From contig CAZAQV010000008.1 of NCBI GenBank assembly GCA_964487255.1, positions 1 through 64,000 of the forward strand: a DNA stretch of 64,000 nucleotides, in the 5' to 3' direction. The stretch is from CAZAQV01 sp964487255. GTDB lineage: Bacteria; Myxococcota_A; Polyangia; Polyangiales; CAZAQV01. A program made the translations under genes and the position numbers. A model generated the notes under the pieces. That model was not told the DNA's origin. It saw nothing but the letters and a program-made list of their open reading frames with translations, and did no database searches. Shown here piece after piece: positions 33,707 to 43,274 of the stretch (its first letter is position 1; each line of letters starts with the position of its first letter).

Positions 33707-34939
33707 ATGGCTTCCATGGTGTCGAAGATCGACCTATCTTTGTTTCTAAGCGCTGCGGCCTTGAGCTGTTGGGCTGGGTGCGGCGGTGACGACGCGTCCA
33801 CCATGCCGAGCTACGATCTTGAAAGTCAGGTCGCCTCGCTTCAAGAGCGCGGCGCGCTGATCGAGAGCGCTGCCGAGACGCTGGACGGGCAGTTCCATGA
33901 GCTTCGTCTCGACGAGCTTGATGCGCATGGGGGCTTGCAATTTCACCCAGTCATGTCTGGCTATGCGCACGCTCTTGGTGCCCAGAGCGCGGCGCTCGAT
34001 CCTGCGTCGCTGACGCAAGCCGAACTCGCAGCTGTTCTCGCCAATGCCCAAGCGCTCATCGACGCCATTGCGGAGCTTGAGTCACGCATCAAAGAGTTCG
34101 ATCACCATCCGGGTTACAACGATGACGAGCTCGAGCGCATGCTCGAGGAGTTGGAGCGACTGCAAAAAGAGCTTGAGGAGGTTTATGAAGGACTCCGTGA
34201 GCAGGGGGATAGCGATGTTGTGATGAGCACAGCGCAGGCTCACTTCTTTGAAGGATCGATCACCATGGGCGACGCACCCGCGGCATACGCTGAGGTCTTG
34301 GTCGCTGAGGCAGGGCAGTCGATCATCTACGTTGACTGTGGTTCAGACCTTGTGCAGGCGCCGGTCGTGGAGGTTCGACCGCTGCTCGGCGAGTTCAGGA
34401 AGCTCGCCACGTTTGCCGAGCCGGGACGAACGCGCGTCGAGATCGATACGAGTTCAAGTGCGTGGTTCGCGCACTCAATCTACATTCCCAACCTTGGTCT
34501 TGAGATGTACACCTGCCTTTTGGCTGTTGAGAGAACGAGCCGGGCTCGCCTCCGGGAGCTGAACGAGACGCAGCGGCAGGCCGCCCAGGCCGCTGTTGCG
34601 GCATATATCGTTGCGGCAGAGCAGACCGTTTCTGATCTGCGTGCCTATGCGGAGCAAGCTCCTTCGCCCGGGCTCAGGTCCGTCGCCGAACTTTATGTTC
34701 ACGAGCAGCTTGCGGCGCGTGCGCGCGAGCCTCTGTACGAGCATATCGCCAGCTCCGGCCAGGTTGACCTGCAGCTGTTGGCCCGGCTTCGAAGCCAGTC
34801 TCTGGCCCAGAGTGCAACGCTTCAATACCTGGAAAAGCAAACCGACAACAATGACTTGTCCAGTTTTCTAAACGGTATGGCCCAACTCATGAAGAACCTC
34901 CACGAAAGCGAAGAAGAAATCATCGACAACATCCAGTGA
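33707..34939 (+). CDS. Coiled-coil lipoprotein of unknown function
   Basis: A 410-aa protein with signal MASMVSKIDLSLFLSAAALS and lipobox AGCG. Residues about 125-160 form a strongly charged coiled coil (DELERMLEELERLQKELEEV). A middle beta-rich segment (AEVLVAEAGQSIIYVDCG) is followed by long helices in the C-terminal half ending HESEEEIIDNIQ. GGAGGAGGAG immediately upstream makes the start secure. A second lipoprotein gene follows 41 bp later on the same strand, suggesting an operon. Confidence 0.75.
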   Translation: MASMVSKIDLSLFLSAAALSCWAGCGGDDASTMPSYDLESQVASLQERGALIESAAETLDGQFHELRLDELDAHGGLQFHPVMSGYAHALGAQSAALDPASLTQAELAAVLANAQALIDAIAELESRIKEFDHHPGYNDDELERMLEELERLQKELEEVYEGLREQGDSDVVMSTAQAHFFEGSITMGDAPAAYAEVLVAEAGQSIIYVDCGSDLVQAPVVEVRPLLGEFRKLATFAEPGRTRVEIDTSSSAWFAHSIYIPNLGLEMYTCLLAVERTSRARLRELNETQRQAAQAAVAAYIVAAEQTVSDLRAYAEQAPSPGLRSVAELYVHEQLAARAREPLYEHIASSGQVDLQLLARLRSQSLAQSATLQYLEKQTDNNDLSSFLNGMAQLMKNLHESEEEIIDNIQ

Positions 34940-34980
34940 GCGGCGACTTCGATGGTTTTGTGTTATTTCCACCTCCGTCA

Positions 34981-35727
34981 ATGAGAGCCTGTCTCTACAT
35001 TTTGCTCGTCGTGACTGCCTGCGGAGGCGGCGCAGCAGAGCAATCGAGTACTGCCGCAGTGGCACGCCTATCCCCGAATGAAACCAAGCCGGCCGTCGAA
35101 GCCCAGGAGGCGTCGGCAGACGATAAAGGTTCAGCCTGTCAGATGGTGCGCCTGCAGACTGTTCTTTCCCAACACGACATGAATGTGACTGCAACCACGA
35201 GAGAGAAGTTCAAGTTGGGTCGAATGCTCTACGACCAGCAAAGCTACGCCAATGCCGTTTCGGTTTTTGACGATGTGGCACGCAACGGCGATCGGCACGA
35301 CCTCCGAGAATATGCGCTCAACCTCACGCTCGATGCGCTTGCGCGGCTGCCAGGGTGCCAACAACGATTCGGCGAGCTTGTCTATGAGTATGACGAGACG
35401 TTTTGCACGTCGGACGGGCCTTGGCAGGAAAGTAGCTTCTGCGCGGGTGAAGCAGGCTTTCGTCTCGTGTGTTCCGTCGACAAAAAAAACGCGGAGCGGG
35501 ACATCAACGCGAAGCGCTATAAAGAGGCGACGAAAAAGTACGCCGAGCTTGCTCGAAAGGCAGGATGTGAAGGTATGGCGGAAGAGGCTCTGTTCAATGC
35601 GGCGGTTGCGGCGAACAAAGCCGGAGCTTCTGAACAGGCCAAACGACTTGAACAAGAGTTCCTCGCGCGGTTTGCGGGCAGTTTCCTCTGCCCCAAACTA
35701 CCGACGTTAGCGGCTCACTGCCCTTGA
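34981..35727 (+). CDS. Lipoprotein with TPR-like helices
   Basis: A 248-aa protein. Signal MRACLYILLVVTACGGGAA (lipobox VTAC). The body has helix pairs of TPR character: FKLGRMLYDQQSYANAVSVF, AERDINAKRYKEATKKYAEL and GMAEEALFNAAVAANKAGAS, the last resembling YbgF/BamD-like tandem helices. Four or more Cys suggest disulfides. It may act as an envelope assembly factor. It lies in the same orientation as the coiled-coil lipoprotein upstream. The start at 34981 is chosen for the signal. Confidence 0.72.
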   Translation: MRACLYILLVVTACGGGAAEQSSTAAVARLSPNETKPAVEAQEASADDKGSACQMVRLQTVLSQHDMNVTATTREKFKLGRMLYDQQSYANAVSVFDDVARNGDRHDLREYALNLTLDALARLPGCQQRFGELVYEYDETFCTSDGPWQESSFCAGEAGFRLVCSVDKKNAERDINAKRYKEATKKYAELARKAGCEGMAEEALFNAAVAANKAGASEQAKRLEQEFLARFAGSFLCPKLPTLAAHCP

Positions 35728-35772
35728 GACGCGACGGTTTGCGAAGAGCACGGTTGTGGAACAGACTCGGCC

Positions 35773-37017
35773 ATGTCCAGCACCGAACCTCTACGCATTA
35801 ACGGCGAGCGCCTGTGGGACTCGCTCATGGAAATGGCCAAGATTGGCGCAACCAAAAAGGGCGGATGTTGCCGGCTTGCGCTGACCGATCTCGACAAGCA
35901 AGCCCGCGATCTTTTTGTCAAGTGGTGTAAAGACGCGGGTTGCACGATTCGCATCGACAAGATGGGCAACGTTTTTGCGCGCCGAGCAGGGCAAGACGAC
36001 TCGCTGCCGCCGGTGATGACCGGGAGTCACATCGACACGCAGCCGACGGGTGGACGCTTTGACGGCGTATACGGCGTACTTGCCGGGCTCGAAGTGATTC
36101 GCAGCCTTAACGACCACGGTGTTAAAACCAAGCACCCGGTGGAAGCATCCATCTGGACCAATGAAGAAGGTTCACGCTTTGCACCTGCGATGGTCGCCAG
36201 CGGCGTGTTTGCCGGCGAGTTTACGCTCGACTATGGCCTCAGCCGCACCGACGCGGAGGGCAAGACCATGGGAGAGGAGCTTGAGCGCATCGGCTATGCC
36301 GGCGACCTTGAGATGGGCTTTCCGGTGCACGCGTTTTTCGAGGTGCATATCGAGCAAGGTCCCATCCTCGAAGAAGCCGGCAATCCCATCGGCGTCGTCA
36401 CCCACGGCCAAGGTCAGCGTTGGTACGAGCTGACACTGACCGGTGTCGAGTCGCATGCAGGCCCGACGCCCATGAGCCGCCGTAAAGACGCGCTCTTGGG
36501 TGCGGCGCGCGTGATTGAACTTGTGAACCGTGTCGGGCTCGACAACGCGCCGCTTGCTTGCGCGACCGTGGGCATGCTCAACGTGCACCCCAACTCACGC
36601 AATGTCATTCCCGGCAAGGTCTTTTTGACCATCGATTTTAGACACCCCGACGACAAGGTTCTCGCGGCCATGGACGAAGCCTTTCGGGTCGGTCTCGACA
36701 AGATTGCCAAAGACATCGGTCTTGGCAGCGAGCTCGAGCAGATATTCTACTATGCACCGATTCCCTTCGACGAGGGGTGCGTCAGTGCGGTGCGTCAGGC
36801 CGCCATTGACCTTGGCTACCCCAACCAAGACATCGTCGCCGGCGCGGGTCACGATGCCTGTTACCTCTCCAAGGTTGCGCCCGCGTCGATGATCTTTGTG
36901 CCGTGCATCGATGGCATCAGTCACAACGAAGTGGAGGATGCCAAGCCCGAGTGGATCACCGCCGGCGGCAACGTTCTTCTCAACGCGATGCTCAGCCGCG
37001 CCGAACGCATCGACTAG
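35773..37017 (+). CDS. Zn-dependent hydantoinase/carbamoylase-type amidohydrolase (M20 family)
   Basis: A 414-aa enzyme of the N-carbamoyl-L-amino-acid hydrolase/allantoate amidohydrolase/beta-ureidopropionase group, which cleave carbamoyl or ureido groups from amino-acid-like substrates. Metal ligands appear in VMTGSHIDTQPTGGRFDGVYG, WTNEEGSRF and FFEVHIEQGPILEE, and the late AGAGHDACYLSKV supplies the final His. The dimerisation lid includes GVESHAGPTPMSRRKDAL. Which substrate is used cannot be told. The stop codon is TAG formed by TA of the target-site duplication plus the first G of the inserted IS; without the IS the stop would be TAA. Confidence 0.92.
   Translation: MSSTEPLRINGERLWDSLMEMAKIGATKKGGCCRLALTDLDKQARDLFVKWCKDAGCTIRIDKMGNVFARRAGQDDSLPPVMTGSHIDTQPTGGRFDGVYGVLAGLEVIRSLNDHGVKTKHPVEASIWTNEEGSRFAPAMVASGVFAGEFTLDYGLSRTDAEGKTMGEELERIGYAGDLEMGFPVHAFFEVHIEQGPILEEAGNPIGVVTHGQGQRWYELTLTGVESHAGPTPMSRRKDALLGAARVIELVNRVGLDNAPLACATVGMLNVHPNSRNVIPGKVFLTIDFRHPDDKVLAAMDEAFRVGLDKIAKDIGLGSELEQIFYYAPIPFDEGCVSAVRQAAIDLGYPNQDIVAGAGHDACYLSKVAPASMIFVPCIDGISHNEVEDAKPEWITAGGNVLLNAMLSRAERID
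37015..37016. repeat. IS target-site duplication (left copy)
   Basis: TA, repeated at 37873-37874 on the other side of the IS. It also forms the first two bases of the amidohydrolase stop codon. Confidence 0.75.
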
Positions 37018-37872
37018 GGGGTGTCCCGGATTACGGGCATCAAAAGTGTGATCATATCAATTGGTTAGAGGCGGGCATTGTGCGCAGCAGGCAGATGTGA
37101 TCAATCGTTGAGATGGCACGACACGCTTTAACCGACACACAATGGAAGAAAATCGAACCGTTGGTTTCGCCAGTACGGACAGGACCTGAAGCACTGCGAG
37201 GAGATCGTCTTTTCGTCGACGCAGTCATGTACCGAACTCGCACGGGGATTCCTTGGCGGGATCTACCTGAGCGGTTTGGGCCTTGGAAAACGGTCTACAA
37301 CCGCTTTAGAGAGTGGTCTCACCAGGGGAAATGGGACCGAGTGTTTGAAGCGCTACAGGTCGATGTTGACGAGGAATACCTGATCATAGATGGCTCAAAC
37401 GTTCGTGCACATCAAGATAGCAGCGGCGGAAAAGGGGGATCGAAAACAACGCGATAGGCCGTTCGCGAGGAGGTTTTTCGACAAAGATTCATGCCGTTGT
37501 CGATGCTTTGGGTCGGCCCTTGCGCTTTGCTCTAACTCAAGGACAACGCCACGAAATGACCAAAGCCAAAACGTTGCTGAGCGACGTGAGAAACGGAATC
37601 GTCATCGCAGATACTGGCTACGACTCCGACGAACTGCGCGCACAACTGCGAAGACAGCGTACGAAAGCTGTCATCTCCTCAAAGCCGAATCGAAAACGCA
37701 AACGACCCTTAGATCGAAAGCTCTTCCGCAATCGTTACAAAGTCGAGTGCTCTTTCTTCGACCTCAAACGCTTCCGCGCCATCGCCACTCGATACGACAA
37801 ATCAGCCCGACACTTCGCCTCTACCGTGGCCATCGGATGCATTTTCCAATGGCTCTAACCAGGGACACCCCC
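37017..37872 (+). mobile_element. IS5-family insertion sequence (IS427-like)
   Basis: An 856-bp element with terminal inverted repeats GGGGGTGTCCC (37017-37027 and, inverted, 37862-37872). It is bounded by the 2-bp duplication TA and carries two overlapping transposase frames. The size, GGG-type ends, TA target and two-frame layout are typical of the IS427 group of IS5. It looks recent and complete. Confidence 0.9.
37113..37858 (+). CDS. IS5-family transposase, expressed by -1 frameshift
   Basis: Frame A (37113-37457, 114 aa) holds the DUF4096-type N-terminal domain (DTQWKKIEPLV, GIPWRDLPERFGPWKTVYNRF). Frame B, one base back, continues through IGRSRGGFSTKIHAVVDALG, then DTGYDSDELRA and the conserved FRNRYKVECSFFDLKRFRAI. 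The DDE triad is suggested by VVDALG, ADTGYDS and the Glu in KVECSF. The join lies in the homopolymer-rich GGAAAAGGGGGATC around 37427-37440, where programmed -1 frameshifting would fuse them. The start at 37113 and both frames together give a product of normal length for the group. Confidence 0.88.
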
Positions 37873-37874
37873 TA
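37873..37874. repeat. IS target-site duplication (right copy)
   Basis: TA, matching 37015-37016. The next base is A, so the pre-insertion sequence read TAA here. Confidence 0.75.
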
Positions 37875-37908
37875 ATACGCGAGACACCTTTTTCTGGCGA
37901 TTCTGGGC

Positions 37909-38679
37909 ATGCTGAATTACGACGGTCGAGCGAGGCACTCAGCGAGGGCATGCCTGTTCGTTCTGTGCATGATGGGCAGCGCGTGTGGAGCAACGTCTCA
38001 GTCCGCAGATCCAGCACCGAAGGCACAGAGCAAAGGGCGTCCCGGCAACGAGGGCAGTGGGGACATACATCATCGAGGTCACGACGCTCCTGTTTCCACC
38101 CGCGCAGCCGAGAAGGAAGCATTCGTTCAGCAGCCAGTGCCGTATCGTGAGCCTACGAGTCGTGGAGGTGGAGGCAAGTCGTGGGCACCCATCTACATGT
38201 CTGGTGTTCCGGCACCCGCAGCGTGCCCGTCGGGTATGCGCTGGGAGGATCTGTCCGATACGCTGCATGTGCCGACAGAGATTGGACCCATCACTTGCCC
38301 TGAGTGGTCTGATGTGAAGCTGGTGTTTCGCGGTGATGATGGCAAGCCCATGGATCCCGATGGCTGGGTACCTTTGGGAGGTGGACCCGTGATGGATATT
38401 AAGGGCTGCATGGTGGCAAGCAAGATGGGGCGCGTGAAAGGAAGCGCTCGTGTGACATTGGGTGACATTTCAGAGCAACGCGCTCGTCATGTGACACTTC
38501 GAAGTGTATCGCTTAACCGTTACGCAAAGCGATGCATTAAGAACGTCGTTGGGGCATGGCCGGTCGATGCATGGCGGGGATCCAACTCGAGTGAAGAGGC
38601 CAAGTCACTATCTTTTGTTATTGAGATAGAATGCGGCGGGTCCTGCGCGCCTACGCCGTCCTCTGCTTCGCCCGATTGA
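37909..38679 (+). CDS. Lipoprotein of unknown function
   Basis: A 256-aa protein with a hydrophobic start (ARACLFVLCMMGSACGATS, lipobox GSAC). A low-complexity Gly/His/Pro-rich region is followed by a domain with four Cys: PAACPSGMRWEDLSD, GPITCPEWSDVKLVFRGDDG and CIKNVVGAWPVDAW. No family is recognised. It is preceded by the IS, which may have separated it from its promoter. Internal ATG codons at the hydrophobic segment are possible alternative starts. Confidence 0.65.
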   Translation: MLNYDGRARHSARACLFVLCMMGSACGATSQSADPAPKAQSKGRPGNEGSGDIHHRGHDAPVSTRAAEKEAFVQQPVPYREPTSRGGGGKSWAPIYMSGVPAPAACPSGMRWEDLSDTLHVPTEIGPITCPEWSDVKLVFRGDDGKPMDPDGWVPLGGGPVMDIKGCMVASKMGRVKGSARVTLGDISEQRARHVTLRSVSLNRYAKRCIKNVVGAWPVDAWRGSNSSEEAKSLSFVIEIECGGSCAPTPSSASPD

Positions 38680-38739
38680 AGCGCCCGCCGCCATGCTTGG
38701 CAGCCGTGACCATTTCATCGTGATACAGTTAGGCTCACC

Positions 38740-39147
38740 ATGAGGGACACTTCATTTCGGAGAAGCATGCGGTGCGCCATTAGACCATACGCATTCTTCG
38801 TATTCGCATTCCTTGGTTGTTCCGAGGCCGACCCGCAAACGGGTATTGTTCGCTATGGAAGCGATGCGGGTCTTGACGCTACGCACAGCACGGACGCCGC
38901 TCACCACCCCGAAACTGGCAGCCCGCTCGATGCCGCTCAGCATACCGAGTCTGGTAGTCCTATGGACGCCGATGCCAATCCTCTCCCTTCATGTAGCGAT
39001 GGAATCAAGAACCAAGGGGAAACCGCAGTCGATTGTGGTGGCCCAAACTGTAGTTCTTGCCCGCAAGGTGAATCTTGCGGTGACGTCGGCCAGGAATGCC
39101 CTGAGGGAACGGTCTGCATCGCCGGAAACTGTGAAGCTGATCCGTAG
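38740..39147 (+). CDS. Small lipoprotein with DCGG-type Cys repeat
   Basis: A 135-aa protein: signal through CAIRPYAFFVFAFLGCSEAD (lipobox FLGC), an Asp/Ala/His-rich spacer with two similar E-T/S-G-S-P-x-D-A units, and one unit of the C-x-D-G-x-x-N-x-x-E-T-x-x-D-C-G-G type (CSDGIKNQGETAVDCGGPNC). This matches the repeats of the LRR lipoprotein at 55794. A second Cys cluster ends the protein. It is probably a short surface display module. Confidence 0.78.
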   Translation: MRDTSFRRSMRCAIRPYAFFVFAFLGCSEADPQTGIVRYGSDAGLDATHSTDAAHHPETGSPLDAAQHTESGSPMDADANPLPSCSDGIKNQGETAVDCGGPNCSSCPQGESCGDVGQECPEGTVCIAGNCEADP

Positions 39148-39161
39148 CCGCCCTTGGGCTG

Positions 39162-42100
39162 TTAGAGGCCGTTCTTTGCGTAGTCGCGAATGAAGATTTG
39201 GCTGTCTCCGCTGAGTCTGACGGGTTGGTTCACCGTCGTGCCCAGGTCGTCGTAGATTTGCGTTTCGGGAACGCCCGTTGCATCGCGAATCGCGCGCGGA
39301 CGCTCCAAGGTATGACCTATCGCACGCGTCCACTTGTCGGGATCGAGCTTCGCCGATCCACCGTAAGAGGTGGCGACAGCAACTTGATCGATCCCGGCGG
39401 GTTTTGCGACGCGCTCGTAGATCCCGTCGACAATGGCGGCCACCGCGCGGTCTGTCTTGTTTTGCAAATAGACACCGTTGAGTGCCAATGCGGGCCGGTT
39501 GTCGACGAGCGCGAAAGAGCCAAAGACAAAACCACTCGATTGCCGGACGATTGCGTCGGGGTCCGTCTCTTCAATCTGGATCACAAACCAATGTGGGTCA
39601 CGGTTGATGCGCGACTTCCATTGATTCTTGGTGTCCATCAGGTCGCCAATCGTGTTTTTCGTGGTAAAGCAGCAAGCTGCGCCGTCTGCAAAACGCAGCA
39701 TGTCGACAAAGTCTTCATCGCCGTCGAGGTAGCGGAGCGTCACAGTTCGTTCGCGATCGGTGGCGTCTTGTAAGTCGTCAAGCGCTTGGTCTATCGCATC
39801 GAGATGGCTGATCCATTCGTTGACGGCTCCCTTCGGCTTGAGCGTTGCGTCGGGATCATCGCTGAGAACTGCCAGCACATGCCTGAGCGCCATGACATCG
39901 CTATCACTTTCTTCTACGGACCGACGCACGGCTTTCCATGCCCGGATGCGCTCGGGCTCGCTCGCCTGTTTTTGTAGGGTTCGGATGCGGGCAATGAGCG
40001 TCTTTTTGGCCACGGCGAAGTCGTTTCGACTCAGTGACGTGGGCGACGATCCCTCTTCGAGAATCGCCGTGAGGTCTTGGCCCAAGGTTCCGCGCAAGGT
40101 TCGAAAGAATGTCTCGGGGACGGCGGTTGCCTGTAGATCCGCCAGGTTGTGGCCTCCGCGCCCTGCATTGGCAAGCCAAAAGGGCTCATCGCGCAAAGTA
40201 CTTCGAAGGTCTGTGACCAGGTTGGCCTGCACCTCGGCCTTGCTTTGCGTCAGTGTTGTTCGCCAGACCATGTCACCCCTCGGCCGCCTTCGCTCCAAAA
40301 GGGCCTGATGAAAACCCGCGTTGGGAACTGTGTCCTTTCGAAACAAGCTCGCATCGACGCGCGACTCAACTTCGCGGGTAGCTTCGATCGCGTGCTGAAA
40401 GCTCGCGTAGGTCGTGCGAGGAACCTGTGCGTAGGTGGAACGCTGCGACTTGAGAAAGAAGTACTTCATGCGCAAGTCTTCATCAGCGTCCAACGTGCGC
40501 AAAAGTTTGCTGGAGTTATACCCATCAAGCACTGCGATTTGCTCTCTCCAATCGCGCAGGCGGCTTTTCAAAAAGCGATCGATCTCGGTCGACGAAGGCA
40601 AACTGAGGTCAAGGTCCGCATTCTCGAGCTGATTGCGCAGCCATCTTAACGAGTCCGGGTCCGGAAGGGCGCCGGCTTCTTGAAAGAGCGTGCGCATGAT
40701 CTGGTAGCTATTGTCGGGTGGAATTCCCTCTTGCGCCCACGAATCGATCAAACCTGGAAGTTCGGGTTCAAGCGCGTCGTTTTGAACGAGTCGACGAATG
40801 ATGCGTCGGGTTTGCTGCGCATTGGTTTGAAACGAATCGGGGCCCAGGGCGCGTTCCAGAAGCATATTGATCGCCCGCTGGTTCCCCACTCTGCCGAGCA
40901 GATGCAGGATTTGAAGGCCCGCTTGGTCCTCTTCGTGTGCGCGGAGAAGCTTAAAAAGGATGCTTTGCGATCCGTTGTCGTCGAGCAACAGCAGGCTTTC
41001 GCCGAGTGCTGTCAGTTCCGACAGGTGTTGAGCGCCCTCGAAGCGACCCTTGGCTTCGGCAGAACGCAGCGCATCGATCACTTGTTGACGCAGGCCCGCG
41101 CGTTCTCTCTCTGTCAAAAAACGATGCACCTCTGAAGCTCCACGCAACAGTTGCGAACGAGACCACGGGTCACTCAGCTCCGAAAAGTCATCGCCACGGG
41201 TAATCAGAAGGTTGCCGAGGGCGCGCATTTGATCTTCGGACCGACCTGCAGCGTGCGCCAACTCAGTGAGCGACCCGTCCGGCTCACCCACCGACGGGGT
41301 TCTGGTCCTTTTTAGAAGCAGCTGGCCGGCGCGAGACTCGTGTATTGCGCGCTCGTCGTGCGGCACGTCGTCGGCAAGCGTTTCCATGAGTTGGCGCCAG
41401 AACACAGGGTTTTCGGGTTGCTCCTCTGTCAACTTCAGCAATGTTTTGATGCGGCTTTGCCAGTCGAGTTTAGGTAGGATCGTAAAGAGTTCGTCCCATG
41501 CTGGCGTAAAACTGGGCACGGCGAGCACAAACTTCTTGAGCCATGGCAGGCGCTCGGAATCGTCGATCGGCCAGGTCTTCGACAGCCGATAGAGCTTTTG
41601 TGCGAGCTCGGGCTGGTTCCGTGCGGCTTGCGTCAACAACGCGCGCTCTCTGGGTTTTAGCGGATGGCGGCTCGCCTGATCGACAAGTGCCGGCCAAGCG
41701 AAGGACGAGGGGCCGTGTTGCTTCCCAACCGCTGCAATTTCTTGAAGCGAAAACGATCCCTCCTTGAGCCACGACTCAAGCTCGCGCCAAAGAGGAGACG
41801 CATCGCCTTGTCTTTGCGCCAGTTCCGCCATGATGCGGATGCTTGCTGTCGGGTCGGTGGAACGTGCCACACGCAGGTGCCGGACAGCTTCGTCAAAGGC
41901 CGGCGACTTTGGCCCGAGGGCTTGGGCCATCATCACAAACAGCTTCCTTTGTTCGCTCGGGGACTCGAGGGCATGTATCGCTTCGAAGGCGGCGTGGACG
42001 ACCTGCTCATGGCCTGAATAGATCTTTGCGGTCTTGACGAGCCGAAACGCCCGTGCACGATCGCGTTTGCTCTCATCGAGGGCTGCGAGAAGGTCGGGGA

Positions 42101-43274
42101 GAACGTCGATCCCATGCGGTTTCTCGGCGGCGATATTGAGCAAAGCGGCGGAGCGCACGTCGGGCTTGGTCTGTGCTTTTGCGAACTCGAAGGCTTCGCG
42201 CCAGGCCGGAGATTGCGGCCCATGTTCCCGCGCGACCTGAAAAGCAAGGCGGCGTCCGTCCTCAAGCTGTCGCTCGGCTTCGATCGCCAAGTCCCACGCT
42301 GGCGATTGCGGGCCCTCGGCCTCCGCGATCGACACCGAGAGCCTGATCGTCGCCATCGGGTCTCCCGCATCGAGGGGTTCTCTGGCGTTTTCGAGGGCCA
42401 CTTCAAGTACCCGACGAGGGCCGCCGGCTCTGAACACGTCGAGCAGTGCCTTGTTGCGTTGGTTGGCATTTGGGACCTTTTGGGCGGCCGCGATGGCGTC
42501 GTCCCAAATCGTCGAACCCTCACCCTGTGCCTTGGCGAGTGCAGTCAAGTGCTCAGCGCGTGTAGCGGCTTTGGGTTGTTTGAGCACGAGCCCGAGTGTG
42601 TGCTCGAAAAGGCCGGACTCTGCTGGGTGTTGCGAAACCGCAGCCACCAGGTCTTCGATGCGCATGGCGGCGTCTTCGTTGTTGAGCCGCTTGAGGTCAG
42701 CGAGCAATTCTGGCCAGCGTGAAAAGGCGTCACCTTGTGCTTCGAGGACCTTCGTGCGGTACCAAACTCGTCCGTAAGGGTCTTCGAGCTGGTTGATCTC
42801 GTCGAGCACGTTCGACCAGACGGCGGAGTTGGGGCCCTCGAGCTTGGCAAGGGCTTCGTAGGCGTGCAATCGAGCCGAATACTCTGATGGAACGTTGTTT
42901 TCGATGAAGCGTCGGGTTCTCGCCGAACCAAACTCTGCCAAGAGTGGCTCGATCAACGAGGTTGGGTAAAGCTCGCTATGATCGAGCCACGCGACCGCCA
43001 GGCGACGGTAGCGGGCCAGTTCGAGCGCCTGCGCTGCGTCGTCGGAAAAGCGTCCGGTTGCGCGGGCGCCTCGCGCAAAGCTCGAAGCCATGCCCGACCA
43101 AGATTGCGCGCCAAGCGTGGGCAGGGATCCGCGTTCCGTCTCGGCGCCACCTCTGCGAAAAGGCGGAGCCGGTGACGTGGAGGTTCCGGCGATCGCGCTT
43201 TCGGAGCGCTCTCCGAGCGTTGCGAAGGCCAAGAGCCCAGCCATCGCGATCGACAGAAGCAGCGCATAAGACAC
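39162..43274 (-). CDS. Giant membrane-anchored alpha-solenoid protein
   Basis: About 1370 aa from a GTG start at 43274, with one N-terminal signal anchor (SYALLLSIAMAGLLAFATLG). Residues about 90-560 contain many roughly 35-residue helix-pair repeats with the motif G-P-x-S-P-A-W-x-x-A, e.g. GPQSPAWDLAIEAERQLEDG and GPQSPAWREAFEFAKAQ. A second helical solenoid runs to about 1000. The last 150 residues, from NRDPHWFVIQIEETDP to RDYAKNGL, are a mixed alpha/beta domain with SGFVFGSFALVDNRPALALN that I cannot place. It faces the periplasm or outside if the anchor is used. It is divergent from the Hint-domain lipoprotein. Start uncertain by about 50 residues. Confidence 0.72.
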   Translation of the reverse strand: MSYALLLSIAMAGLLAFATLGERSESAIAGTSTSPAPPFRRGGAETERGSLPTLGAQSWSGMASSFARGARATGRFSDDAAQALELARYRRLAVAWLDHSELYPTSLIEPLLAEFGSARTRRFIENNVPSEYSARLHAYEALAKLEGPNSAVWSNVLDEINQLEDPYGRVWYRTKVLEAQGDAFSRWPELLADLKRLNNEDAAMRIEDLVAAVSQHPAESGLFEHTLGLVLKQPKAATRAEHLTALAKAQGEGSTIWDDAIAAAQKVPNANQRNKALLDVFRAGGPRRVLEVALENAREPLDAGDPMATIRLSVSIAEAEGPQSPAWDLAIEAERQLEDGRRLAFQVAREHGPQSPAWREAFEFAKAQTKPDVRSAALLNIAAEKPHGIDVLPDLLAALDESKRDRARAFRLVKTAKIYSGHEQVVHAAFEAIHALESPSEQRKLFVMMAQALGPKSPAFDEAVRHLRVARSTDPTASIRIMAELAQRQGDASPLWRELESWLKEGSFSLQEIAAVGKQHGPSSFAWPALVDQASRHPLKPRERALLTQAARNQPELAQKLYRLSKTWPIDDSERLPWLKKFVLAVPSFTPAWDELFTILPKLDWQSRIKTLLKLTEEQPENPVFWRQLMETLADDVPHDERAIHESRAGQLLLKRTRTPSVGEPDGSLTELAHAAGRSEDQMRALGNLLITRGDDFSELSDPWSRSQLLRGASEVHRFLTERERAGLRQQVIDALRSAEAKGRFEGAQHLSELTALGESLLLLDDNGSQSILFKLLRAHEEDQAGLQILHLLGRVGNQRAINMLLERALGPDSFQTNAQQTRRIIRRLVQNDALEPELPGLIDSWAQEGIPPDNSYQIMRTLFQEAGALPDPDSLRWLRNQLENADLDLSLPSSTEIDRFLKSRLRDWREQIAVLDGYNSSKLLRTLDADEDLRMKYFFLKSQRSTYAQVPRTTYASFQHAIEATREVESRVDASLFRKDTVPNAGFHQALLERRRPRGDMVWRTTLTQSKAEVQANLVTDLRSTLRDEPFWLANAGRGGHNLADLQATAVPETFFRTLRGTLGQDLTAILEEGSSPTSLSRNDFAVAKKTLIARIRTLQKQASEPERIRAWKAVRRSVEESDSDVMALRHVLAVLSDDPDATLKPKGAVNEWISHLDAIDQALDDLQDATDRERTVTLRYLDGDEDFVDMLRFADGAACCFTTKNTIGDLMDTKNQWKSRINRDPHWFVIQIEETDPDAIVRQSSGFVFGSFALVDNRPALALNGVYLQNKTDRAVAAIVDGIYERVAKPAGIDQVAVATSYGGSAKLDPDKWTRAIGHTLERPRAIRDATGVPETQIYDDLGTTVNQPVRLSGDSQIFIRDYAKNGL

